From assembly GCA_022703445.1 (NCBI GenBank), contig JAKLDR010000034.1, forward strand, positions 1 to 40,029: DNA of 40,029 bases, read 5' to 3'. Every line of letters begins with the position of its first letter. Positions within the stretch are counted from its first letter, which is position 1. The stretch comes from Planctomycetota bacterium. Lineage in GTDB: Bacteria; Planctomycetota; SZUA-567; JAKLDR01. Made by a program: the position numbers and the translations under genes. Shown here piece by piece: positions 1 to 7,772 of the stretch. Below the pieces are notes generated by a model. The model ran no database searches. It had not been told where the DNA came from and saw only the letters and a list, made by a program, of their open reading frames with translations.

Positions 1-1
1 G

Positions 2-643
2 ACCGCCCGGGTGATCTACGATCACTACCCGGAGAAGCGCGCCCAGTTCGACCGCTTCAAGGAGCTGCTGGAGGCCACCGACAAGGTCGACTCCGGCCAG
101 CTCACCCAGGAGGAGATCTCCATCCCCAAGGGCTGGATCCTGCTGGGGCTGACGCTTGATCCGCGCACCGGCCTGGGCCCCGAATTCCGCAAGTACTTCC
201 GCTGGCTGGTGGAGTACGTCAAGGAGGTCTCCATCGAGAAGATCCTCCAGCACCGCGAGGTCGCCAAGCGCTGCGAGCGGGTGCTGGCGGAACAGGCCCG
301 CTTCAAGCAGGTGCTCAAAAGCCACGCCCACGCCGAGGGGACCGTGATCATCTCCGACCTTCGCGGCGTGAAGGACCTCCCCGTCGGCAACCGCTTCCTG
401 GTCTTCACCATGTTCCCCGAGTGCAACGTGGAAATGCGCATCTTCCAGGGGCTGGGCGACACCGTGGTGGTGGCCATCGGCCACAGCATCTTCAATCGTT
501 CCTGCAAGGTGAACGCCGGTGACCTGGCCGCCAAGTACGGCGGCGGCGGGCACCGCGGCGCCTCCACCTGCCAGCTTGGCCCGGACATCGCCGAGAAGGC
601 CATCGCCGACATCCTCGCGACGCTCAAGGCCAACCAGGGCTAG
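2..643 (+). CDS. DHH/DHHA1-family phosphoesterase, 3' part
   Basis: The C-terminal part of a DHH-superfamily phosphoesterase (nanoRNase/pAp phosphatase or exopolyphosphatase-like); the reading frame is open to the window edge, so the true start lies upstream. The C-terminal glycine-rich GGGGHRGAS motif, about 25 residues before the stop, is the substrate-binding signature of the DHHA1 domain. Near the visible N-terminus the chain reads VIYDHYPEKR, where relatives carry a DHH motif, so the second His appears to be Tyr here. Family members hydrolyse short oligoribonucleotides, pAp or linear phosphate chains in the cytoplasm; the substrate cannot be read from sequence. The gene converges on the FecR-like gene ending at 722, with a strong hairpin between them. 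Confidence 0.85.
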   Translation, partial: TARVIYDHYPEKRAQFDRFKELLEATDKVDSGQLTQEEISIPKGWILLGLTLDPRTGLGPEFRKYFRWLVEYVKEVSIEKILQHREVAKRCERVLAEQARFKQVLKSHAHAEGTVIISDLRGVKDLPVGNRFLVFTMFPECNVEMRIFQGLGDTVVVAIGHSIFNRSCKVNAGDLAAKYGGGGHRGASTCQLGPDIAEKAIADILATLKANQG

Positions 644-664
644 TTGCCGGACCTTCGCCTGGCG

Positions 665-697
665 AAAGGGCCGCTCCGATCATCGGGGCGGCCCTTT
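665..697. terminator. bidirectional hairpin between convergent genes
   Basis: Two 16-base arms (665-680 and 682-697) pair at 15 of 16 positions around a single-base centre. The arms begin with AAA and end with TTT, so the structure ends in a short T run on either strand. It sits in the 78-bp gap between two convergent genes, the usual place for a shared terminator. The T tract is short, so termination efficiency is uncertain. Confidence 0.6.
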
Positions 698-721
698 GCG
701 TGAGGCCTTCTCCGGGCGCCC

Positions 722-3700
722 TTATCGATAGAAGTCCACCCAGCTGAGTTTGAGGACCGCGTCCTTGCCGGAGGCGAAGCCCTCGGGCAGGGCGACCTGG
801 ATGAGCTCGCCCTTCTTCTCGGCGGCGAGATCACCGCCCTTGGCCCCGCTCGAGTTGATGAAGCCGGAGAGCTTCTTCCCGCCGCACTCGGCGGTGAAGC
901 CCTCCAGGCCCTTCAGGGCCAGGCGCACGGACACCCTCTTCGGCCACTCGCCCTTCTCGACCTTGACCTCGGCGGAGCCGATCCCGCCGGGCGAGGTCAC
1001 GGTGAGCACCAGCGCGCCATCGGCCACCTCGGCGGCGACCTTGTCGGCGGGCCGCTGGGGCTTGGCGGAGAACTCGGCGGCCGCGGATGCCGGGGGCGGC
1101 GCCAGGGCCGCCTTGGCGGCCTTGATGTTCTCCTCGGTCGCCGGCCAGAGGTTGCGCTCGAGCAGGAAGGCCTCCTCCCTGACCGGCCGGCCGCCATCGT
1201 CCACGGCCGGCTTGCCATCCTTGAGGACCTGAACCTCGTGCGTGGAGTCGGTGCAGACCAGGTGCCGCGCGCCGACGGCGAAGAGTTGGGGATCCAGGCG
1301 CGGCTCCTTCTTCCCGCCCTTGCCGGCGGCCATGAGCGGGCTGCCCATGAGCACGATGACGTCCACTGCCACCTGCTTCCCTGCCTGGCCCTTGAGCGCC
1401 TGCTCCGTTTCGTAGAGGACCCGACGGGTTGACATGAAGCCCCCGCTCCAGAAGGTCGGGTCGAGGTCGGCCTTGACGACCTTGCCGACGAAGACCAGCG
1501 GGGACTTCTCGCAGGCCGCGGCTATGGAGCTCAGGGGCCGGGCCGGCGTCGGCGCTTCGGCGGCAGGTCCCGGCATGAGGCGCACTGCCGCCGGCCACAG
1601 GACCACGCCCTTGCCGCCATCTCCCTTGTAGAGCTGCACGTCCTTCTCGATCTTGCCGCGGACCTCCACCCTGGCCATCCTGCCGGCCGCCAGTTCGCTG
1701 TCTTTGAGTTTCTCCAGCGCCGGGAGGAGGCCGACCCCGAGGGTGAATCGCTCCTTGGTCCCATCTCCTGGCGCCAGGGCATAGGCGAAGTTGTGAAGCT
1801 CGGTGATCGGGCGCAGGGGGTCGAGGCGCCCGGTGAAGAGCTGCTCCTCGCCGGGCTTCTCCTTGTAAGCCGGCTGGTCGGCGAGCAGCGTGAGCCACTC
1901 CCCTTCAGCGGCCGGCGCCTCGGCCTTGGCCGCCTCCAGAACCTGCCCGACCTTGGGCATCTTGACCGCGGCGCCGCCGTTGAACTTGTCGATGAAGCAG
2001 GTGGACTCGCGTTCGTCGGCGAGCTTGACCGTGACCTCGGCCCCGTCGCCCCTGAACACCGCGCCCGGCTTGACCCCGTGGGCGGAGCCCTTGTCCAGCC
2101 TGATGATGGTGCCCAGCGGGCCGGCGGTGCTCAGCCGGCCGAATTCCACCGACAGCACCTTGGCCTGAAGACCCTTACCCTGCGCGACGATCTCGATCTC
2201 CACCGGGCCGGAGGAGGCCTTGAGGCCTTGAGCCTCGGGAGCCTCTACCTCTGTGGGGAAGAAGTAATGAACGGTCACAAGCCACCTGCCAGGGGGCAAC
2301 AGGAGCGGGCGCCAGGAGTAGGCGTCCCCGGCGTAGGTCCCTACGGCCCCCGAGCGGACGCGTACCTCCTGGCCGGCCAAGAGCGCCACGGGCCAACGGC
2401 CGGGAACATCTTCTGGGCTGAGCTGCATGAAGCCACGGCTCACTTTGTCGGGGGCGGACTTTGGCTGGCAGACGAATTCCACGGAACTCTGCCTGGCGCC
2501 CTCCACGGTGAGGCCGAACTCGGCCTCCAGCGAAAGGCGCTGCCGGGTGGTGTTCCTGAGCCGGAGCTGCATCTCCAGGCGTTCACCGGCAACGAAGACC
2601 CGTTCGCCGGCGGACAGCCCCATTTGGAGGCCGTTGACCGCCTGGCCCCAGGAGACCTTCTCCGCGACCCCGCCCGGTGCCCCTATCGCCAGACGAGATT
2701 TCTCCTTCCCCCCGACCGAGAGCACGACCCCCTTGACTTCGGCCTTGCTGACCGCCAGGGCGAAACAGAAGAGTTCCATGGCCGGAAGGGCAGTGGGCCT
2801 TCCCTGGTCGATCTCGCAGTTCAGAATGCCGGCCCTGAGCTCGGGAGGCTTGAGCTCGACTCTTACTGACATCGAATTCTCGGTATGCCGCAGGAGCACC
2901 AGGGCTTCCTTGTCAAAATCGATCTTGGCAGCAGCCAGCGCGTCCGCAAATTCCTGGTACCGGGACCAACCCTTCTGCTCGCCGGTCTTTTCGAGCAGGC
3001 CGTCGAACTCAGCCTTTGTATAGATGACGGTGGAGTCGAAGCTGCTGTAGCTGCTCCCCGTCTTCGGGATGCCGATGATGCGGAAGGGCCGGGAGGCCTT
3101 CTCTGCCGGCCCGGCCTTGATGGCCGACTCCTGCCCCGCCGCCACCCTGGCCTCTTCGGCGACGGCGTTTCCGGTCCGCACCTCGCCCTCGCTCACCGCC
3201 ACAAGCAGCACCGCGGCGAGCACCGCGCCGGTGAGTTTGCTCCTGTCCACGTTCCGATCCCCCTTCTCGTTCTCCCACGCTCGCGTGACCTTGAAGACCG
3301 TCCCGACCGTCTCGACCCAGAGCCCCTCGGGCGTCTCCACGCGGCAGGCGACCTCGCCGGCGACGGCCTTGGGCGCGGCGATCTCCACCTCGCCGGACTC
3401 GAGCTTAATGACCTGGCGGACCTTGCGGGCCGAGTCGCGGCCGGCGGCCTTAAGCTTCGCGCCCGGAGCAATGGCCAGCCTGGTGCCGTCGGAGAGGGTC
3501 TCGCTCCTCACGCGGCCAGTGGTGTTACCGAAATCCTTGATGGTGACGTTGCCACTGGGCAGGATATCGAGCGCGAATAGCCCGCTGACCACGATGAGCG
3601 CCGCAGCCGCGGCGGCGGGAAACAGCCAGCCCGCACGACGGCGGGCTGGCGTTCCTGGCTCTTGGTTCCTGGTTCCTGGTTGAGTAGACGGGGAGCCGTG

Positions 3701-4051
3701 GTCGAGCACGGCGGCAGAATGGCAGCTAGGTTCCGCGTCGCCTGCCGTTCTTGCCGTTGTCCCCGAACCAGGAACCGTCAATTCTCTGCGCAGCTTTTCG
3801 GTCACGCAGCCGGCCGTGCCGTCGCCGTTGCGGGCCAGACGCGTTGCGAGCGCCGCCCGGAATCTCTCGCAGGTCCGCGCGCCGTCGGCCACCTGGTCGA
3901 GGGCATCGTCCAGGACGAGCAGCGCGCGAACCGTGCGGGTCAACTCCGGATCCGCCTCCAGGGCGGCGCAGAGCTCGCGCTCCTCCTCCGCGCCGAGCGC
4001 CCCCTCGAGGAGAGCGGCCACCAGGTCGGCAATCCGGCCTTCGGGAATCAT
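722..4051 (-). CDS. FecR-domain membrane anti-sigma-like protein 1 (1109 aa)
   Basis: Probable membrane regulator partnered with the adjacent ECF sigma factor. The chosen ATG (4051) overlaps the sigma stop as ATGA; an open frame continues 61 codons upstream but runs through the sigma gene. Order: acidic helical cytoplasmic region (1-90), a low-complexity segment encoded by a palindromic repeat (about 92-135), one membrane helix (about 141-163), then a FecR domain (about 165-300) with the typical V.TVGTVF.V and LLVAVSEGEVRTG strands. The remaining roughly 800 residues are extracytoplasmic and composite; one part weakly recalls PrcB-like domains (SSFDSTVIYTKAEF onward). The segment KVSWGQAVNGLQ recurs in the paralogue at 4709. 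FecR proteins transmit envelope or nutrient signals to a sigma factor; the signal is unknown. The C-terminal domains could also be read as carbohydrate or protein binding modules. Confidence 0.8.
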   Translation of the reverse strand: MIPEGRIADLVAALLEGALGAEEERELCAALEADPELTRTVRALLVLDDALDQVADGARTCERFRAALATRLARNGDGTAGCVTEKLRRELTVPGSGTTARTAGDAEPSCHSAAVLDHGSPSTQPGTRNQEPGTPARRRAGWLFPAAAAAALIVVSGLFALDILPSGNVTIKDFGNTTGRVRSETLSDGTRLAIAPGAKLKAAGRDSARKVRQVIKLESGEVEIAAPKAVAGEVACRVETPEGLWVETVGTVFKVTRAWENEKGDRNVDRSKLTGAVLAAVLLVAVSEGEVRTGNAVAEEARVAAGQESAIKAGPAEKASRPFRIIGIPKTGSSYSSFDSTVIYTKAEFDGLLEKTGEQKGWSRYQEFADALAAAKIDFDKEALVLLRHTENSMSVRVELKPPELRAGILNCEIDQGRPTALPAMELFCFALAVSKAEVKGVVLSVGGKEKSRLAIGAPGGVAEKVSWGQAVNGLQMGLSAGERVFVAGERLEMQLRLRNTTRQRLSLEAEFGLTVEGARQSSVEFVCQPKSAPDKVSRGFMQLSPEDVPGRWPVALLAGQEVRVRSGAVGTYAGDAYSWRPLLLPPGRWLVTVHYFFPTEVEAPEAQGLKASSGPVEIEIVAQGKGLQAKVLSVEFGRLSTAGPLGTIIRLDKGSAHGVKPGAVFRGDGAEVTVKLADERESTCFIDKFNGGAAVKMPKVGQVLEAAKAEAPAAEGEWLTLLADQPAYKEKPGEEQLFTGRLDPLRPITELHNFAYALAPGDGTKERFTLGVGLLPALEKLKDSELAAGRMARVEVRGKIEKDVQLYKGDGGKGVVLWPAAVRLMPGPAAEAPTPARPLSSIAAACEKSPLVFVGKVVKADLDPTFWSGGFMSTRRVLYETEQALKGQAGKQVAVDVIVLMGSPLMAAGKGGKKEPRLDPQLFAVGARHLVCTDSTHEVQVLKDGKPAVDDGGRPVREEAFLLERNLWPATEENIKAAKAALAPPPASAAAEFSAKPQRPADKVAAEVADGALVLTVTSPGGIGSAEVKVEKGEWPKRVSVRLALKGLEGFTAECGGKKLSGFINSSGAKGGDLAAEKKGELIQVALPEGFASGKDAVLKLSWVDFYR
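3651..3778. repeat. palindromic word repeat (GGTTCCTGG family) inside FecR1
   Basis: The left arm (3651-3682) is built from reiterated GTTCCTGG words; the right arm (3765-3777) is GAACCAGGAACCG, which pairs with 12 bases of the left arm. Between them lies GC-rich DNA with further short inverted repeats. In the minus-strand reading frame the element is translated without a stop as a Pro/Gly/Thr/Asn-rich linker just before the membrane helix. The adjoining FecR coding sequence is closely matched in the paralogue at 4709-7090, but this segment is not. Confidence 0.75.
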
Positions 4052-4593
4052 CGACGCTGCCCTCCCAGGCGCGACTCGACGCACTCGCGAAGAGCCCAGC
4101 GGGCGCGCATCAGGGCGGTGCGCACCGCCGAGCCACCCATATCGAGCTCCCGGGCTATCTGCTCCGGGGCCAGGTGCTGGCCGAAGCGCAGGTTCACCAG
4201 CCTCCGAATGCGCTCGGAGAGTCCGGCCAGGCATTCCCGCAGAGCCTGGAGGCCCTCAGTGGTGGCCAAGGGGGACTCCTCGCCGTCCGGTGCTTCGCCC
4301 GTGCGGGCAAGCAGGGCCTCGGCGACCAGCCCCGAGCGCAGGCGCGATTCCGTCCGGCCCCGGCGCAACTCCTGGAGAGCGAGGTTGCGGGCAATGCCGA
4401 AGAGCCAGGCCCGGAGCGGCCGGGAGGCATCATACCTGTCGGGATGGCGCAGGAGCTCCAGGAAGACGTCGTGGGCCACGTCGTCCACGAGGTCGGGATG
4501 GATGCCCAGCGAGGCTATGTAGCCCCGCAAGGCGGGCAGGTGGGCGTCAACCACCTGAGCGAGATCCGGAGCGCCGGCACGTCCCGAAGCCAT
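4048..4593 (-). CDS. ECF RNA polymerase sigma factor 1
   Basis: Extracytoplasmic-function sigma factor that directs RNA polymerase to a small regulon. Region 2 is clear (DLVDDVAHDVFLELLRHPD, then LRAWLFGIARNLALQELRR), and region 4 is a helix-turn-helix (LRFGQHLAPEQIARELDMG followed by VRTALMRAR). At about 180 residues it has the usual ECF size. Two starts are possible: GTG at 4599 and ATG at 4593. A GGGGG tract lies only 2 bases before the GTG but 8 before the ATG, so ATG is preferred. The stop overlaps the FecR1 start by four bases, implying translational coupling with its regulator. It lies 115 bp after the second sigma/FecR pair. Confidence 0.9.
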   Translation of the reverse strand: MASGRAGAPDLAQVVDAHLPALRGYIASLGIHPDLVDDVAHDVFLELLRHPDRYDASRPLRAWLFGIARNLALQELRRGRTESRLRSGLVAEALLARTGEAPDGEESPLATTEGLQALRECLAGLSERIRRLVNLRFGQHLAPEQIARELDMGGSAVRTALMRARWALRECVESRLGGQRR

Positions 4594-4708
4594 CGACACA
4601 ACCCCCAGCCAATATCACTTGTAGCCGGGGCCGGCTCCGTCACAAGGAATTTCGCAAACGTCCGCCCAGGTCGCGGTGGCCGACAGGGGCTAGGCTGGTC
4701 CGGTCACG

Positions 4709-7090
4709 TCAGGGGTGGGCAGCGGTCTTCTGCTCTTGCTGCTTGAGCCACTGTTGGGCGCGCCGGACGTTGTCTTGATACCTCCCAAAGCTTTCCGAGT
4801 AGCCGGCATCGAGGAAAGCCTTGAGCGCCGCCCTGGTGGCCACGACGTCGTCCCCATCGGGCGACTTCCAGTTGCCGAACATCTCCTGCCGCGGGGCCAG
4901 CTTCCCGAGGAACTCCTCGCCCTGGCCGAACGTGGCCCACTCGGGGGGGATGCTGATGGCCTCCAGCGCCTGTCTGGCCGAGTTGGAGACCTCGGGATCG
5001 CGATCCCCGAGCGCCTTCTGGAGGGCCGGCACGGCCTTGCGTTTCATGGCCACCAGCGCCTTTAGGGACTCCTCGCGGACCCTGAAGTCCACGTCCGCCA
5101 GTCGCCTAATGAGGTTACCGATTCGGCCGGCCTCGGCGGCATCGGCTTCCTCCGACGACGCGACCACCTCTATCTCCACCGGCCCCGTGGTGATCGAGCC
5201 GCGCCAGAAGTTGGCGGGGATCTTCTCCCCTGGGCCCAGATCGCAATGCCCCCGGAACGTTGCGGTGACCAGATAGGTGCCGACCGGCAATGGGACCGCC
5301 TTGTCGAATCGATCGGCGGCATGGTGCTGTGCCCGTTCCATGGCCTGGTCTTTCGCCGGGCAAAATCCTCGCTTTCCGAATCGCAGCACGAAGCTTCGTT
5401 GTTCTCCGGCCCCGAACGGCTCGAAGCTGAAGGACAAGGCTTTCATGGCGTAACCCTCCCACGCGGGGACATGTGGCGTGCCGCCCGCCTTGGGCTTCAT
5501 AACGACCAGCCAGTCGAAGTCAGCCTCGACAGAAATCCGACCACTCCTGTAGAACACGACAGGATCCTTGCCCGCGTTGCGATAATGGGCGGTGAACTCC
5601 ATGGGTTTGCCAGCCTCGAACTGGGTCTGCCTGGCCGAGAGCCCCGCCTGGAGGCCGTTCTCGGCTTGGCCCCAGGAAACCTTCGGCTCCGCCGAGGCAT
5701 CGATGCTCAGCTGGGCCCAGCCGCTGGACAACTCCTTCCCCGCCCATCCATCGGCAACACTTTTCTTAGCATCAGCTGCTCTCGGGACAAAGACGACAGA
5801 TACTCTGTACTCGCCGGGCTCTCCCTTGCTGAGCTCGCCCACGAAGTCCAACCACTTGAGATCGATCTCCGAGGCTCTCTCCTTGCCAGGGACGAACCGA
5901 TCAGGGGACATGTCTTGGTAGAAGGAGTGTCCCTCGGGAAGGACGTATTCCTTCGGCTGGCTCCACCGGCCATCCTCCTCCTTGCGGCAGACCTTGAATC
6001 TCAGGCCGGCCCCGTCGAACAGGCCTCCGGTCAGCAGACGCAGCTCGTCGGACCCGGTGCCGCCAGCGCGCAAGACCAGCCGGAGCTTAACAGGCTCGGA
6101 GGGCGCGTAGACCGGTAGTATCGGGGGACGCTTGGAGGGAGCCAGGCCCAGCGCAAAGCCGTTGACCGTGGGCCCGAAGGCGAGCGACTCCCCGGCGACA
6201 GAGGCCGCGGCTGCCTTCCCCGGCCCCTCCTTCACTACGACCGAGCTTCCCACCGCCACCCTGGCCTCCTCGGCTATGGCGTTTCCGGTGCGGACTTCCC
6301 CCTCGGTGACCGCCACCAGCAGCACCGCGGTCAGCACGCCGGCCAGCTTGGACTTATCCACGTTCCGCTCCCCCCTCTCGTTCTCCCACGCGCGAGTGAC
6401 CCTGAAAACCGTCCCCACCGTCTCGACCCAGAGCCCCTCGGGCGTCTCCACCCGGCAGGCGACCTCGCCGGCGACGGCCTTGGGCGCGCGGACCTCCACC
6501 TCGCCGGACTCGAGCTTAATGACCTGGCGGACCTTGCGGGCCGAGTCGCGGCCGGCGGCGACGAGCTTCGCGCCAGGAGCGATGGCCAGGCGAGTGCCGT
6601 CGGCGAGCGTCTTGCTTCTCACGCGGTCGGTGGTGTTGCCGAACTCCTTGATGGTTACATTGCCGCTCGGCAGGACCCCGAAGGCGAAGAGCCCGCTGAC
6701 CACGATGAGCGCCGCAGCGGCGGCGGCGGGCAACAGCCAGCCGGAACGTCCGGCTTTCGGCTTTGGGCTTTCGGCTTTGGGCTTTGAGGAAGAGCCTTCC
6801 GCGGATTGCCGCGAAGAGGCGCAAGAAGCGCAAGGTCTGGCGGAGTGTGGTGTTGCACCCTCCCGATCATCCCCTTGCGCCTTTTGCGCTTCTTTGCGGC
6901 CAACGGCCGGAACCTGCTGTTCGGCTGCTTTCAGCGTTCTTAGAGCGGCCTCCTGATCGGCCAACTCCACGAACCGCCGGCGGGCGGCCTCGTCGGCGAG
7001 GAGCTCTCCGCCGAGCCGCTTCTGGCCATCGACGTCAAGCGTCCCGGCAAAGTGGGCGGCGAGCAGGCCGTCGAGTTCCTGGGGACTCAT
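4709..7090 (-). CDS. FecR-domain membrane anti-sigma-like protein 2 (793 aa)
   Basis: Paralogue of the FecR protein at 722. The N-terminus (about 1-70) carries a short anti-sigma-like region with DEAARRRFVELADQE, a pattern common in planctomycete FecR proteins. It is followed by a low-complexity linker made of two palindromic repeats (about 62-113), one membrane helix (WLLPAAAAAALIVVSGLFAF), and a FecR domain that is nearly the same at DNA level as in the paralogue. The extracytoplasmic part ends with two HEAT-like helical repeats (IRRLADVDFRVREESLKALV and VPALQKALGDRDPEVSNSA). The middle contains KVSWGQAENGLQAGLSA, also present in the paralogue. The ATG at 7090 overlaps the TGA of the upstream sigma gene (ATGA). 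Predicted to control that sigma factor; the ligand is unknown. Confidence 0.8.
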   Translation of the reverse strand: MSPQELDGLLAAHFAGTLDVDGQKRLGGELLADEAARRRFVELADQEAALRTLKAAEQQVPAVGRKEAQKAQGDDREGATPHSARPCASCASSRQSAEGSSSKPKAESPKPKAGRSGWLLPAAAAAALIVVSGLFAFGVLPSGNVTIKEFGNTTDRVRSKTLADGTRLAIAPGAKLVAAGRDSARKVRQVIKLESGEVEVRAPKAVAGEVACRVETPEGLWVETVGTVFRVTRAWENERGERNVDKSKLAGVLTAVLLVAVTEGEVRTGNAIAEEARVAVGSSVVVKEGPGKAAAASVAGESLAFGPTVNGFALGLAPSKRPPILPVYAPSEPVKLRLVLRAGGTGSDELRLLTGGLFDGAGLRFKVCRKEEDGRWSQPKEYVLPEGHSFYQDMSPDRFVPGKERASEIDLKWLDFVGELSKGEPGEYRVSVVFVPRAADAKKSVADGWAGKELSSGWAQLSIDASAEPKVSWGQAENGLQAGLSARQTQFEAGKPMEFTAHYRNAGKDPVVFYRSGRISVEADFDWLVVMKPKAGGTPHVPAWEGYAMKALSFSFEPFGAGEQRSFVLRFGKRGFCPAKDQAMERAQHHAADRFDKAVPLPVGTYLVTATFRGHCDLGPGEKIPANFWRGSITTGPVEIEVVASSEEADAAEAGRIGNLIRRLADVDFRVREESLKALVAMKRKAVPALQKALGDRDPEVSNSARQALEAISIPPEWATFGQGEEFLGKLAPRQEMFGNWKSPDGDDVVATRAALKAFLDAGYSESFGRYQDNVRRAQQWLKQQEQKTAAHP
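6751..6904. repeat. two palindromic word repeats side by side inside FecR2
   Basis: First element (6751-6786): tandem GGCTTTCGG / GGCTTTGGG words, the same family as in uvrC (23966) and the intergenic copy at 26468. Second element: arms 6804-6835 and 6873-6904, each 32 bases, pair at 26 of 32 positions around a 37-base centre. It is built from GCGCAAGAAGCGCAAGG-type words and most mismatches are transitions. Both are translated in frame on the minus strand, giving Lys/Ser/Pro-rich (SKPKAESPKPKAG) and Lys/Ala/Gln-rich (RKEAQKAQ) linker sequence before the membrane helix. Confidence 0.75.
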
Positions 7091-7620
7091 GGGTGGTCCT
7101 CCGCCAGCGCCTTCCTCGTGCAGTCGGCCAGCTGTTGCCGGGCCCGGAAGAGCGAGACCTCCACCGACCCGCGCGGCCGGTCCGCCTCCGCGGCGACCTC
7201 GGCGATCGAGAGGCCCCGGCCGTAGTAGAGGTCGACCAGCGCGCGCAGCGCCGCCGAGAGCTTCTCGACACAGCCCTGCAGCACGCGGCGGCGCAAGGCG
7301 AGATCGTCGCCCAACGCCGCGTAGGTGCCAGCCACGGCGTCGAGGACCTCAGGCCGGGCCAGTTCCGGCGCAGCCTTCGAACGGCGCAGTTCCTTGAGCG
7401 CCTGGTTGCGGGCAATGCCCAACGCCCAGGCGCTGAACGGCCTTGCGGCGTCGTACTCGGCGAAGTGCTCCCAGAGTTCGAGCGAGGTCTGCTGGAGAAT
7501 CTCCTCGGCGCGGTGGAAGTCGCGGAGCCAGGCGAAGAGATAGCCGCGCAGAAGCGGCTGGGCCCGGTTGTAGAGCACCAGGAACTGCGACTGCCGGTCG
7601 GCGCCGGTCTCGGGGGGCAT
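7087..7620 (-). CDS. ECF RNA polymerase sigma factor 2
   Basis: ECF sigma factor heading the second sigma/FecR pair. Region 2 reads HRAEEILQQTSLELWEHF followed by FSAWALGIARNQALKELRR. Region 4 reads LVDLYYGRGLSIAEVAAEAD and RGSVEVSLFRARQQL; the SLxYxxxxS/xxxA pattern resembles sigma factors of the RHOSU (Rhodopirellula) type. Start chosen at ATG 7620, because AGGAG lies 6 bases upstream of it; an earlier in-frame ATG at 7635 has no ribosome binding site. The stop overlaps the FecR2 start. A perfect 16-bp palindrome lies just upstream. Confidence 0.9.
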   Translation of the reverse strand: MPPETGADRQSQFLVLYNRAQPLLRGYLFAWLRDFHRAEEILQQTSLELWEHFAEYDAARPFSAWALGIARNQALKELRRSKAAPELARPEVLDAVAGTYAALGDDLALRRRVLQGCVEKLSAALRALVDLYYGRGLSIAEVAAEADRPRGSVEVSLFRARQQLADCTRKALAEDHP

Positions 7621-7636
7621 CAGTGCTCCTCTCATC

Positions 7637-7652
7637 GCCGGTATTTACCGGC
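7637..7652. promoter_or_regulatory. 16-bp perfect palindrome before sigma 2
   Basis: GCCGGTATTTACCGGC is a perfect inverted repeat located 16 bases upstream of the sigma 2 start and overlapping the expected 5' leader. A second inverted pair, GGAATC/GATTCC, lies at 7659-7678. Either could be an operator or a leader hairpin; function is inferred from position only. Confidence 0.4.
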
Positions 7653-7772
7653 GGCGGCGGAATCTTAGCACGGATTCCCCGGTAATTCGCGGCACCGGGA
7701 AGAAGGTCCGGAGGCGGATCATTCAGACCGACCGGACAACGGTCCCGGATGGGCCCGCAACAAAGGGGCTGG

